Of a stretch of 57,554 nucleotides of DNA, positions 36,188-44,124 are shown piece by piece; within the stretch, counting starts at the first letter, position 1, and every line of letters starts with the position of its first letter. The notes beneath the pieces were generated by a model. That model was not told where the DNA came from. It saw only the letters and a program-made list of their open reading frames with translations, and made no database searches. Origin of the DNA: a bacterium (GTDB lineage: Bacteria > Bacteroidota > Ignavibacteria > Kapaibacteriales > UBA2268); contig JAUIIX010000012.1 in NCBI GenBank assembly GCA_030431515.1, forward strand, positions 1-57,554. Reading direction: 5' to 3'. A program made the translations under genes and the position numbers.

Positions 36188-36985
36188 TTGAAATTATTAA
36201 TATCTATATTTTTTATTCTCAGCACTTTGACTTATGCTCAAAGAGTTGCTTTTATATCCTCTGATTTGATTAGAGAAAAATTCCCTGAAGCGAAAAGAGC
36301 AGAACAGAGAATTCAATCTAATGTTGATCAATGGAAAAGAGAACTTGAAAATTATCAAATTAAAATGGATAATATTGAGTTAGATATAAAGCAGAATAAA
36401 TTAATATGGACTGACCAAGAATTAAAAGATAGAAATGCAGAATTATCTATGATTAAAAGAGAAAGAGCATCTTTTGCTGCTTCTCACTTTGAATCTGGTG
36501 GTGATTATGATAAATTAGTTAAAGCTGTTTGGGAGCCGATTGAACAGAAGATTTTTGCTGCGACAAGTGAAGTAGCTGCTGAGCAAGGTTTCGACTTTGT
36601 CTTTGATAAAAGTTTACAACCTATCCCCTACACTAACTATAAATATGATTTAACATTAAAAGTTCTTGAAAAGTTAGGATATGATATTTCTCAATTACAA
36701 AGAGATTTGCAAAAGAAAATAGAAGCTGATCCTCGTAATCAACAAAAGACTTCAAAAACACCGGAAGGGAGAAGAAGTCGTGATGATTCTAGGTCTCGTT
36801 CGAGAAGTAGAACTGATTCAAGAGAAGAACAAGAAATGGAGCCAATTCAAACAGATAAAAAACCTGAGGGCATTGTTCCACCAGACAATTCAAATCCGAC
36901 TGAACTACCTCCCACTCCAGACCCGGAAGAGAAATCTCCAGAAGGTGAAGGTGGTGGTGCTACTATAACTCCAAATAAAAAATAA
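36188..36985 (+). CDS. OmpH/Skp-family protein with charged C-terminal tail (copy 3)
   Basis: This encodes 265 residues. A signal peptide (MKLLISIFFILSTLTYAQ) precedes an Skp-like helical core, and the C-terminal strand region is intact (AAEQGFDFVFDKSLQPIPYTNYKYDLTLKVLEKLGYD, about 135-172). It then extends by about 80 residues of low-complexity sequence, first Arg/Ser/Asp-rich and then Pro/Glu/Gly-rich, which is unusual for Skp. It starts with TTG at the copy 2 stop, repeating the same junction as between copies 1 and 2. lpxD follows after 9 bases. Confidence 0.85.
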   Translation: MKLLISIFFILSTLTYAQRVAFISSDLIREKFPEAKRAEQRIQSNVDQWKRELENYQIKMDNIELDIKQNKLIWTDQELKDRNAELSMIKRERASFAASHFESGGDYDKLVKAVWEPIEQKIFAATSEVAAEQGFDFVFDKSLQPIPYTNYKYDLTLKVLEKLGYDISQLQRDLQKKIEADPRNQQKTSKTPEGRRSRDDSRSRSRSRTDSREEQEMEPIQTDKKPEGIVPPDNSNPTELPPTPDPEEKSPEGEGGGATITPNKK

Positions 36986-36994
36986 TAGGATATT

Positions 36995-37969
36995 ATGAAG
37001 TTTACTTTATCTTCCTTACAAATAAATGAAATAATAAAAGGCGAACTAATCGGTTCGCCTAATCTATTTTTTTCAAGTTTGCAGAGAATTGAATTTGCAA
37101 ATGAAAAGGATATTAGTTTTTGTCAATCATCTGATTATTTAGAAATTGCATTGGATAAGAAACCTGGTTTATTAATTATATATCCAGAATCTGAGTATAA
37201 TGCAAATGATAATCAAGCTGTAATTTATCACAAAAATCCATACTTTGCATTTGCTCAACTATTAATTTACATTAATGAGAATTTTAATAAGCAATCTGGT
37301 ATAAGCGAAAAAGCGATTATAAGTGAAGCAGCAACTATTGGCAAGAACCCGACAATACTTGAAAATGTTGTGATTTGTAATGATGTTGTTATTGGTGATA
37401 ATTGCTTTATTCATCAAAATGTTACGATAAAATCAGATACTATAATAGGAGATAATGTAATAATTCATCCAGGTGCTGTAATTGGATCTGATGGCTTTGG
37501 TTATTTAGATAATCCTGATGGCTCTTACACTAAGATTCCTCAATTAGGAAATGTAGTAATTGGTAATAATGTAGAAATAGGTGCAAACACTTGTGTTGAT
37601 AGAGCTTTAATTGGTTCTACAATAATAAATAATGGTGTTAAAATAGATAATTTAGTACAGATTGCTCATAATGTGATTATTGGTGAAAATAGCGCATTTG
37701 CTTCTCAAGTTGGAATATCAGGCAGTGCAACTATAGGAAAAAGAGTTAGAATGGGTGGTCAAGTTGGCTCATCTGGTCATCTTGAAATAGCCGATGATGT
37801 AACTATAATCGCTCAATCAGGAGTTGCTAAATCTATTGAGAAAAAAGGAATTTACTTTGGCACACCTGTTAAACCAAGATTAGAAGCATTTAAAATTGAA
37901 GCAATTATAAAAAATCTACCTGCTATGTTTAACGATATTAAAGATATTAAGAAAAAATTAGATAATTAA
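36995..37969 (+). CDS. lpxD: UDP-3-O-acylglucosamine N-acyltransferase LpxD
   Basis: This encodes 324 residues. It adds the second acyl chain in lipid A synthesis, using acyl-ACP. An N-terminal uridine-binding region (about 1-100) precedes a left-handed beta-helix of hexapeptide repeats: IGDNCFIHQNVTIKSDTIIGDNVIIHPGAVIGSDGFGY and onward. The catalytic His is in VQIAHNVIIGEN near 226. GGQVGSSGHLEIADDVTI and GTPVKPRLE complete the typical C-terminal half. It follows three OmpH genes in one operon. Its stop overlaps that of the convergent cas6 gene by 4 bases, leaving no room for a terminator. Confidence 0.96.
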   Translation: MKFTLSSLQINEIIKGELIGSPNLFFSSLQRIEFANEKDISFCQSSDYLEIALDKKPGLLIIYPESEYNANDNQAVIYHKNPYFAFAQLLIYINENFNKQSGISEKAIISEAATIGKNPTILENVVICNDVVIGDNCFIHQNVTIKSDTIIGDNVIIHPGAVIGSDGFGYLDNPDGSYTKIPQLGNVVIGNNVEIGANTCVDRALIGSTIINNGVKIDNLVQIAHNVIIGENSAFASQVGISGSATIGKRVRMGGQVGSSGHLEIADDVTIIAQSGVAKSIEKKGIYFGTPVKPRLEAFKIEAIIKNLPAMFNDIKDIKKKLDN

Positions 37970-38874
37970 TTTTTTCCAAATTTAAAAAGATTTTTAACTT
38001 TACTCAGAATACCATCTTCATTAGTTTGAGTTGTTTCGGAGTTTTGGACTTCTATTTGTTGTGAGCTATCAATATTCTGAACTTCAATTTCTTCAACTTT
38101 GGGTAATAATTTCAGACTACCAAAACCAAATTTGTTTTTCATTCCAATACCACAAGTATAAGCAATATATTGCATTTCTGGACTTGCTTCTATAGTTAGG
38201 GGGCAGTAAAAAGAACGAATTTTATACTCTTTTTCAGTATTCTCTTTCATTGTAATTAACTTAGTTACTTTTCTAACTTTTTGATATTCTTCATCAAAAA
38301 ATAAGTTAATTTCTCCATCATATTCTTTTTTATAAACTAATTCATATTTTATTTTTAAATCATAAATTAATTTTTTTTCAAGAGTGCCATCACCGATTTT
38401 ATAAAAATGCCCGTAATTTCCAGTAAAGTAACAAGAAGAAGAAGTCATTCTATATTTACTAATTTCTTCAAATTCGACTTCATCTTGTTCAACTACATCA
38501 GTTATTATAAATTCTTGATTTTCTCTTTTCGCAGGATAAAAATGAATATCATTTCCTTTAAAAAGCTCTATTAAATAATCTTTTATTTCTTTATCAAATA
38601 TCGGAGCCGAAAATGTGAGTTCGATATTGCCACTACTTGTGATAGTAGCAGTTGATATATCTATAACTTTATCATTCATAAAATGAATATTCGAAAAATT
38701 ATAGAGATAGTATCGTCCATTTCTATTTGTATATTTATTCTTTGTTGCCCATTCTTTAAATTCTTCTTTAGCATTATCAAAAATAATAAAAAATGAGATG
38801 TAGAGGTAGTATTGATAATTAAGTGGCAAAGTGAAATCGTTGTTTTTTGGTTCTAATGTAAGTGTAAGACGCAT
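37966..38874 (-). CDS. cas6: Orphan CRISPR-associated endoribonuclease Cas6-like protein
   Basis: This encodes 302 residues. Cas6 normally cuts CRISPR precursor RNA. Evidence: the start MRLTLTLEPKN, PLNYQYYLY, YNFSNIHF, an IELTFSAPI strand and, decisively, the Gly-rich loop GIGMKNKFGFG near 242-252, matching GhGxxxxxGhG. Where many Cas6 proteins have the catalytic His (xFLHxxGF), this protein reads EFKEWATKNKY, with Thr44 at the expected place, so cleavage activity is doubtful. A tail of about 45 residues after the loop holds two EVQN repeats and ends SKVKNLFKFGKN. No CRISPR array or other cas gene is in the window. Confidence 0.8.
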   Translation of the reverse strand: MRLTLTLEPKNNDFTLPLNYQYYLYISFFIIFDNAKEEFKEWATKNKYTNRNGRYYLYNFSNIHFMNDKVIDISTATITSSGNIELTFSAPIFDKEIKDYLIELFKGNDIHFYPAKRENQEFIITDVVEQDEVEFEEISKYRMTSSSCYFTGNYGHFYKIGDGTLEKKLIYDLKIKYELVYKKEYDGEINLFFDEEYQKVRKVTKLITMKENTEKEYKIRSFYCPLTIEASPEMQYIAYTCGIGMKNKFGFGSLKLLPKVEEIEVQNIDSSQQIEVQNSETTQTNEDGILSKVKNLFKFGKN

Positions 38875-39028
38875 ATATTTTTAAATTATCTGTTTTTAAT
38901 AATGCAATTTAATAAATTTTATTTTAATATTAATTTTAGTTGATAAATAATATTAATATTTCGTAAGTTTTTTATCTGTTCAAGTATCAATTAAAGAATT
39001 AATAAAAGGTGTTAAATAAAAATCGTGC

Positions 39029-39081
39029 AAAAATTAATTGTCTTCAAAAACTATACTCTTTAAAAAATTCCTTAATTTTGT
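39029..39081 (+). repeat. 53-bp direct repeat, left copy
   Basis: This is identical to 41175-41227 over all 53 bases. It ends in TAATTTTGT, a Bacteroidota-type -7 promoter pattern, 82 bases before the endonuclease ATG, so it may bring a promoter to the R-M genes. Confidence 0.95.
39073..39080 (+). promoter_or_regulatory. Possible promoter -7 element of the restriction-modification genes
   Basis: TAATTTTG fits TAnnTTTG. No good -33 TTTG is placed upstream, so the call is weak. It is shared with the copy before mnmA. Confidence 0.35.
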
Positions 39082-39162
39082 GGATAATAATAGTTGTATT
39101 CAAGAAACTGAATATATTTTCAATTCGATATATTAAAAAAAAGATACTAAAGGTATTACATT

Positions 39163-40002
39163 ATGTCTAAGAAAAATCAATCAGAAAGATTAACTACTCA
39201 ACATAAAGAATCAAAAGGTGCAGAAGGTATTTATGGTATCAATGCAAAATCGCACGACTCCTCTGTTAGAGATATATCAAAACTTGTTATTCAAGAACTT
39301 GCATCTGAATATCCTAAATTAACTTTTCAATTTAAAAAAAGTATAAGAAAAGAAGAAATAAATGAAGCTCTAAATAAAATTGATTCAGATTTAGGGAAAA
39401 CCCTTTTCGTTTCAAATTCAAGCATTATTCCTGATGGTGGAATAATTGAAGTGGAAGATGATAAAGGTAATTGGAGAATAGTTCTAGTATCGGAAGCAAA
39501 ACATCAAGGAAAGGATATTGAAAATATTAAAAATGGTAAATTAGTTGGTAAGAAAAATAATCAAGACTTAATGGCTGCTGGCAATGCAATAGAAAGGTCG
39601 CATAAAAATATTTCAGAAATTGCAAATTTAATGTTGGCTGAATCTCATTTTCCTTATGTTTTATTTTTGGAGGGTTCAAATTTTTTAACAGAAACCATTT
39701 CAATTAAAAGGCCAGACGAAAGTGTTGTAACACTTGAATATGATTCAGGAACGTTAAACAGATTAGATAGATTGACCGCCGCTAATTATGGAATGCAAAT
39801 TAATGCTAATTTATGCAAAAATAAGTTTGTTAAGCATAAAGATAAAACTATTATGTTACAAGCAACGTCTATTTATACTCAAGGTAATGGAGAGAAATGG
39901 AATGATATAGATATGTTTAATATTATGTTCGAAATTTCAAAAACCTCTCTTGAAATTTTGGAAAGTGATTTATCTAATCAGATAACCAAAATTGATAATT
40001 AA
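39163..40002 (+). CDS. ecoRIR: Type II restriction endonuclease, EcoRI family (predicted GAATTC)
   Basis: This encodes 279 residues. Large blocks are near-identical to my memory of R.EcoRI (277 residues): NEALNKIDSDLG, LFVSNSSI, EAKHQGKDI, NQDLMAAGNAIERSHKNISEIAN, ESHFPYVLFLEGSNFLTE, LNRLDRLTAANYGM. The catalytic Asp91, Glu111 and Lys113 (PDGG...EAK) fall at exactly the EcoRI positions. The recognition-loop blocks AGNAIERSHKN and AANYGM also match, so GAATTC specificity is expected. It forms a homodimer cutting unmodified DNA. The methyltransferase follows 31 bases later. It is clearly of horizontal origin in this genome. Confidence 0.95.
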   Translation: MSKKNQSERLTTQHKESKGAEGIYGINAKSHDSSVRDISKLVIQELASEYPKLTFQFKKSIRKEEINEALNKIDSDLGKTLFVSNSSIIPDGGIIEVEDDKGNWRIVLVSEAKHQGKDIENIKNGKLVGKKNNQDLMAAGNAIERSHKNISEIANLMLAESHFPYVLFLEGSNFLTETISIKRPDESVVTLEYDSGTLNRLDRLTAANYGMQINANLCKNKFVKHKDKTIMLQATSIYTQGNGEKWNDIDMFNIMFEISKTSLEILESDLSNQITKIDN

Positions 40003-40033
40003 AAAGGAATTATTAAATCGATAAAGGTGGATA

Positions 40034-41068
40034 ATGGCAAGAAACGCAACAAATAAATTGCTTCAAAAAGCTAAAAAATCAAAAAGTGACGAATTTTACA
40101 CTCAAATTTCAGATATAGAAAGTGAGTTGCAATTTTATAAAAAACATTTTAAAAACAAAGTAGTTTATTGCAATTGCGACGACCCAAGAACAAGTAATTT
40201 TTTTAATTATTTTGTGACAAATTTCAAGGAATTAGGTCTAAAAAAATTAATAACTTCTTGTTATAGAAAGCAAGAAAACAACTTATTTAGCACCGAAGAA
40301 AATGAAAAAGGTTTTTACTTTGAATACGTTGGCGGAGATTTTGAAAAAAATAAACTCAATACATTTGATTTAATACCATTTAAAGGCGATGGAGATTTTA
40401 GAAGTGTTGAAAGTATTGAATTATTAAAACAATCCGATATTGTAGTAACGAATCCTCCTTTTTCTTTATTCAGGGAGTTTGTTGCTCAATTAGTTAAATA
40501 CGATAAAAAGTTTTTGATAATAGGTAACATAAACGCAATCACTTATAAAGAAATTTTCAAATTAATTAAAGAAAATAAAGCCTGGTTAGGAATAAATCTT
40601 GGTAGAGGCATTTCTGGTTTTATTGTTCCCGAACATTACGAACTTTACGGAACAGAAGCACGGATTGATAGTGAAGGCAATAGAATAGTTTCCCCAAATA
40701 ATTGTTTATGGCTGACTAATTTAGATAATTTACAACGGCATAAAGATATAGAACTTACAAAAAGATATTATGGAAATGAAGCAAAATACCCAAAATACGA
40801 CAATTATGACGGAATCAATGTTGATAAAACACAAGACATACCTTTAGACTATAACGGAACTATGGGTGTACCAATAACATTTTTGCATAAGTTTAATCCT
40901 GACCAATTTGAAATTATTAAATTTAGAAAAGGAAATGATGAAAAAGATTTAGCAATTGATGGGAAATGTCCATATTTTCGAATTCTAATCAGAAATAAAC
41001 GTATCCAAAATAAAATATTTGAAGAAAGTAACAAAAGCCAGCAAGTTTCTGCATATATGTGGCAATAG
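40034..41068 (+). CDS. ecoRIM: EcoRI-family DNA adenine methyltransferase
   Basis: This encodes 344 residues. It methylates an adenine in GAATTC and protects host DNA from the neighbouring endonuclease. Its start MARNATNKLLQKAKKSKSDEFYTQ, VVYCNCDDP, the catalytic SDIVVTNPPFSLF, GRGISGFIVPEHYELYGTEARID and PITFLHKFNP match M.EcoRI as I know it. It is about 18 residues longer at the C-terminus (after RIQNKIFEESNKSQQ). A GAATTC site lies within the gene (40980-40985). The R-before-M order is the same as in the EcoRI plasmid system. No terminator hairpin was seen after it. Confidence 0.95.
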   Translation: MARNATNKLLQKAKKSKSDEFYTQISDIESELQFYKKHFKNKVVYCNCDDPRTSNFFNYFVTNFKELGLKKLITSCYRKQENNLFSTEENEKGFYFEYVGGDFEKNKLNTFDLIPFKGDGDFRSVESIELLKQSDIVVTNPPFSLFREFVAQLVKYDKKFLIIGNINAITYKEIFKLIKENKAWLGINLGRGISGFIVPEHYELYGTEARIDSEGNRIVSPNNCLWLTNLDNLQRHKDIELTKRYYGNEAKYPKYDNYDGINVDKTQDIPLDYNGTMGVPITFLHKFNPDQFEIIKFRKGNDEKDLAIDGKCPYFRILIRNKRIQNKIFEESNKSQQVSAYMWQ

Positions 41069-41174
41069 TCTGGTAAATGTTATAATTGTATTTTAGAAAT
41101 AATTTTTAATTTAAAAACATATAAATCCATTCTTTAAATTTAGTTTAAAACCACAAATGTAATTCATTTAGTTT

Positions 41175-41227
41175 AAAAATTAATTGTCTTCAAAAACTAT
41201 ACTCTTTAAAAAATTCCTTAATTTTGT
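41175..41227 (+). repeat. 53-bp direct repeat, right copy (mnmA leader)
   Basis: This is identical to 39029-39081. It ends 23 bases before the mnmA ATG, so this copy is probably the native mnmA promoter or leader and the left copy the duplicate. Confidence 0.95.
41219..41226 (+). promoter_or_regulatory. Possible promoter -7 element of mnmA
   Basis: TAATTTTG (TAnnTTTG type) lies 24 bases before the ATG within the right direct repeat. No Shine-Dalgarno is visible before mnmA, as is common in this phylum. Confidence 0.4.
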
Positions 41228-41250
41228 AAATCTTAAATTAAATTTTTGAA

Positions 41251-42432
41251 ATGCAAAAAAAAATTAAAAAAGTTATAATTGGGCTATCAGGTGGAGTTGA
41301 TTCAAGTGTAGCAGCTAAATTGTTAAAAGATCAAGGTTATGATTTAACAGCTGTATTTATGCAAAACTGGGACGATACTACTGGTCTTCTTGATGGTGAT
41401 TGCCATTGGGAAGATGATTGGAATTTTGCTCAATTAGTTGCAAAACAACTTGATATTCCTATTTCAAAATTAGATTTATCCGCAGAGTATAGTAAACGTA
41501 TTGTTAATTATATGTTCGAAGAATATGAAAAAGGTAGAACTCCAAACCCTGATATTCTTTGTAATCGTGAAATAAAATTTGATGCTTTTATTGATGCTGT
41601 CAAAGATTTGAAAGCTGATGCAATTGCTACTGGTCATTATTGCGGAACTGAGTATGATAGTTCAACAAATGAATTCAAATTAATAACTGGGATTGATACT
41701 AATAAAGACCAAAGTTATTTTTTATCACAGTTGAACCAAGAGCAATTAAGCAAAGCACTTTTTCCTTTAGTTGATATTGAAAAACCAAAAGTTAGGGAAC
41801 TTGCTAAAGAATTTAACTTGCCTACATCTAACAAGAAAGATTCTCAGGGATTATGTTTTATTGGAAAGGTTGATTTACCTACTTTTTTAAAGCAACAACT
41901 AATTCCTCGACCTGGAAAAGTAATCGAAATAGATTTTGAAACTGGATTGAGAATTCACTCGGAAAAAGTTTTTAATAATTTAGATGATAAATGTTCTAAC
42001 TATTCAATTAATGAAAATGATGGAAAAGTAGTAGGCCAACATCAAGGTGTACAATTTTATACAATTGGTCAAAGGAAAGGTTTAAACTTAGGTGGATTTC
42101 CTAAGCCATTATATATTTTAAATATAGATAATGCAAAAAATATTATTTATGTAGGTCAAGGAGAAAACCATCCTTTATTGCATAGAATTGGATTAAAAAT
42201 AAAAAATGAAGATGTTCATTGGATTAGGGAATCGAAAAAATTAAAAGTTAGCGAAGAAAAAGAATTTTTAGTAAGATTTAGACATCGTCAAAATTTAGAA
42301 AAAGCTAAATTAATGCAAAAAGAAGATTTTTTATACATTGTTTTTGAAAAAGAACAAAAAGGTATATCCCCAGGGCAATTTGCAGCATGGTACGAAGGTA
42401 GAGAATGTTGTGGGTCTGGTGAAATTTATTAA
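41251..42432 (+). CDS. mnmA: tRNA-specific 2-thiouridylase MnmA
   Basis: This encodes 393 residues. It installs the 2-thio group at U34 of Lys, Glu and Gln tRNAs. The PP-loop ATP motif GLSGGVDSSVAAKLL is at residues 9-23 and QNWDD follows. The catalytic Cys is in NPDILCNREIKF near 110, and the second Cys (persulfide) in DSQGLCFIGK near 204. FYTIGQRKGLNLGG and ISPGQFAAWY mark the tRNA-binding and barrel C-terminal domains. The C-terminal region carries an extra CC in REGRECCGSG-like sequence, common in this family. It is followed by rpe in the same direction. Confidence 0.96.
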   Translation: MQKKIKKVIIGLSGGVDSSVAAKLLKDQGYDLTAVFMQNWDDTTGLLDGDCHWEDDWNFAQLVAKQLDIPISKLDLSAEYSKRIVNYMFEEYEKGRTPNPDILCNREIKFDAFIDAVKDLKADAIATGHYCGTEYDSSTNEFKLITGIDTNKDQSYFLSQLNQEQLSKALFPLVDIEKPKVRELAKEFNLPTSNKKDSQGLCFIGKVDLPTFLKQQLIPRPGKVIEIDFETGLRIHSEKVFNNLDDKCSNYSINENDGKVVGQHQGVQFYTIGQRKGLNLGGFPKPLYILNIDNAKNIIYVGQGENHPLLHRIGLKIKNEDVHWIRESKKLKVSEEKEFLVRFRHRQNLEKAKLMQKEDFLYIVFEKEQKGISPGQFAAWYEGRECCGSGEIY

Positions 42433-42453
42433 TAATATATTAGGAAAATAGTA

Positions 42454-43125
42454 ATGTCAAGAGATATAAAAATAGCTCCCTCGATTTTATCAGCCGACTT
42501 TGCAAACTTAGGTAGAGATATTAAAACAATGACCGAAGCTGGTGCAGACATAATTCATGTTGATGTGATGGATGGTCATTTTGTTCCTAATATTACAATA
42601 GGTCCTCTGATTGTGTCTGCGATTAGACCATATTCCACACTTCCTATAGATGTACATTTAATGATTGAAAAACCTGATAATTATTTGGAAGATTTTGCAA
42701 ATGCAGGTGCAGATTATATCTCTGTTCATGCAGAAGAAGTAAGACACTTGCATAGAAGTTTAAGTAGAATTAAAGAATTAAATTGCAAAGCTGGAGTTGT
42801 TCTTAATCCTATCACTCCCCTATCATTTGCTTTAGATGCGGCAGAATATTCTGATTTTATTTTACTTATGTCTGTCAACCCAGGTTTTGGTGGGCAAAGT
42901 TTTATTGAGTCATTTTATAGAAAAGCAAGTGAATTAAGAAACGAATTAAATAAACGCGGCTTAGAGAAAGTTGCAATTGAAGTAGATGGTGGTGTAAAAA
43001 TAGATAATTGCCAAAAAGTTGCAGAATCTGGTGCTGATTGGTTAGTTTCTGGTTCTGGATTATTTAAAGGTGATTTGACAGCTAATATTAAATTGATGAG
43101 ACAAGAATTAGATAAAGTTAAATAA
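42454..43125 (+). CDS. rpe: Ribulose-phosphate 3-epimerase
   Basis: This encodes 223 residues. It interconverts ribulose-5-phosphate and xylulose-5-phosphate in the pentose phosphate pathway, as a TIM barrel. APSILSADFANLG (residues 7-19), VDVMDGHFVPNITIG with metal-binding residues, DVHLMIEKP, SVNPGFGGQSFI and EVDGGVK are all present. The length is standard. It starts 21 bases after mnmA and overlaps the next gene by one base (TAATG), so the three are probably one transcript. Confidence 0.97.
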   Translation: MSRDIKIAPSILSADFANLGRDIKTMTEAGADIIHVDVMDGHFVPNITIGPLIVSAIRPYSTLPIDVHLMIEKPDNYLEDFANAGADYISVHAEEVRHLHRSLSRIKELNCKAGVVLNPITPLSFALDAAEYSDFILLMSVNPGFGGQSFIESFYRKASELRNELNKRGLEKVAIEVDGGVKIDNCQKVAESGADWLVSGSGLFKGDLTANIKLMRQELDKVK

Positions 43126-44021
43126 TGAAAGTTGCTTGGCATCAATTTTATAATCACCCACTGAAAGAAAATCATAAGTTTCCAATGAAGAAATATGATT
43201 TACTTAAAGAAGAATTATTAAATCAAATTATTATTCAAGAGAAAGATTTATTAATTCCAAATCAAATTTCTGAAGAAGATATTTTACTTGCTCATAATAA
43301 TGAATATTGGAATAAATTAAAAAATCTGGAACTTAACGAAAAAGAAGAAAGAAGAACTGGTTTTCCTCAAAGCGATAGATTAATCGAAAGAGAAAGACTT
43401 ATTATGCAAGGTACTTACCTTGTTTCTGAATATGCACTTACAAACGGACTTGGATTTAATATTGCAGGTGGCACTCATCATGCTTTTAGTAACAAGGGCG
43501 AGGGCTTTTGTTTACTTAACGATATGGCATTAAGTGCTTTAATGCTAATCAAGTACAAAAACATTTCTAAAGTATTAATAGTGGATTTAGACGTTCATCA
43601 AGGAAATGGTAGTGCTGAAATCTTACAAAATAATAAAAATATTTTTACTTTTAGTATTCACTGCAAAGAAAACTACCCTATTATAAAAGAGAAAAGTGAT
43701 TTAGATATTGAACTTGACCATAATACAGAAGATGAAGAATATTTAGATTTAGTTTATACTAATTTGAATAAATTAATTAATATGTTTGAACCTCAATTTA
43801 TATTATATCAAGCAGGTGTTGATATTCTTGAATCGGATAAATTTGGTCGCTTAAATATATCTGTTGAAGGATGCAAAGAAAGAGACAACATTGTTTTTGA
43901 ACTTGCAAGTAAGAATTCCTTGCCAATTACAACAACAATGGGTGGTGGTTATTCGGAAGATATTAATATAATATTAGACTCACATATTAATACTTATAAA
44001 TCTGCACTAAAATATTATTAA
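43125..44021 (+). CDS. Histone deacetylase / AcuC-family amidohydrolase
   Basis: This encodes 298 residues. It has the zinc-dependent deacetylase fold, with the His pair in GGTHHAF near 107, the metal-binding DLDVHQGNG near 151 and a late GGGYS loop containing the usual C-terminal glycines. Bacterial relatives deacetylate acetyl-lysine proteins or acetylated amines; the substrate is unknown. It is translated with rpe (TAATG overlap). A strong bidirectional terminator lies between it and the convergent rpsA. Confidence 0.9.
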   Translation: MKVAWHQFYNHPLKENHKFPMKKYDLLKEELLNQIIIQEKDLLIPNQISEEDILLAHNNEYWNKLKNLELNEKEERRTGFPQSDRLIERERLIMQGTYLVSEYALTNGLGFNIAGGTHHAFSNKGEGFCLLNDMALSALMLIKYKNISKVLIVDLDVHQGNGSAEILQNNKNIFTFSIHCKENYPIIKEKSDLDIELDHNTEDEEYLDLVYTNLNKLINMFEPQFILYQAGVDILESDKFGRLNISVEGCKERDNIVFELASKNSLPITTTMGGGYSEDINIILDSHINTYKSALKYY

Positions 44022-44065
44022 ATAATAATTTAACTAAATTTAAAAAATTGTTAAGATTAAATAAA

Positions 44066-44097
44066 AAAAAATCTGAGTTATTACACTCAGATTTTTT
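44066..44097. terminator. Bidirectional terminator between the deacetylase gene and rpsA
   Basis: The 9-bp stem aaatctgag / ctcagattt (44069-44077 and 44086-44094) is flanked by an A run on the left and a T run on the right. It can therefore stop transcription from both converging genes. Confidence 0.9.
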
Positions 44098-44124
44098 ATT
44101 TTTCTGCTTTATAATTTTTTTAAA

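Larger units (their letters stand above)
39029..41227. mobile_element. EcoRI-type restriction-modification island bounded by 53-bp direct repeats
   Basis: A 53-base sequence occurs perfectly at 39029-39081 and again at 41175-41227. The endonuclease and methyltransferase genes lie between, and almost nothing else. The right copy is directly upstream of mnmA. This looks like insertion with duplication of the mnmA leader, or homology-based integration. No integrase or transposase is inside, so the mechanism is unknown. Such units would also be expected to excise by recombination between the repeats. Confidence 0.75.

Noticed and set aside
38875-39028. Possible CRISPR array next to cas6
   Set aside because: I searched this gap and the downstream side for regularly spaced repeats and found none; the 53-bp repeats are only two copies 2.1 kb apart.
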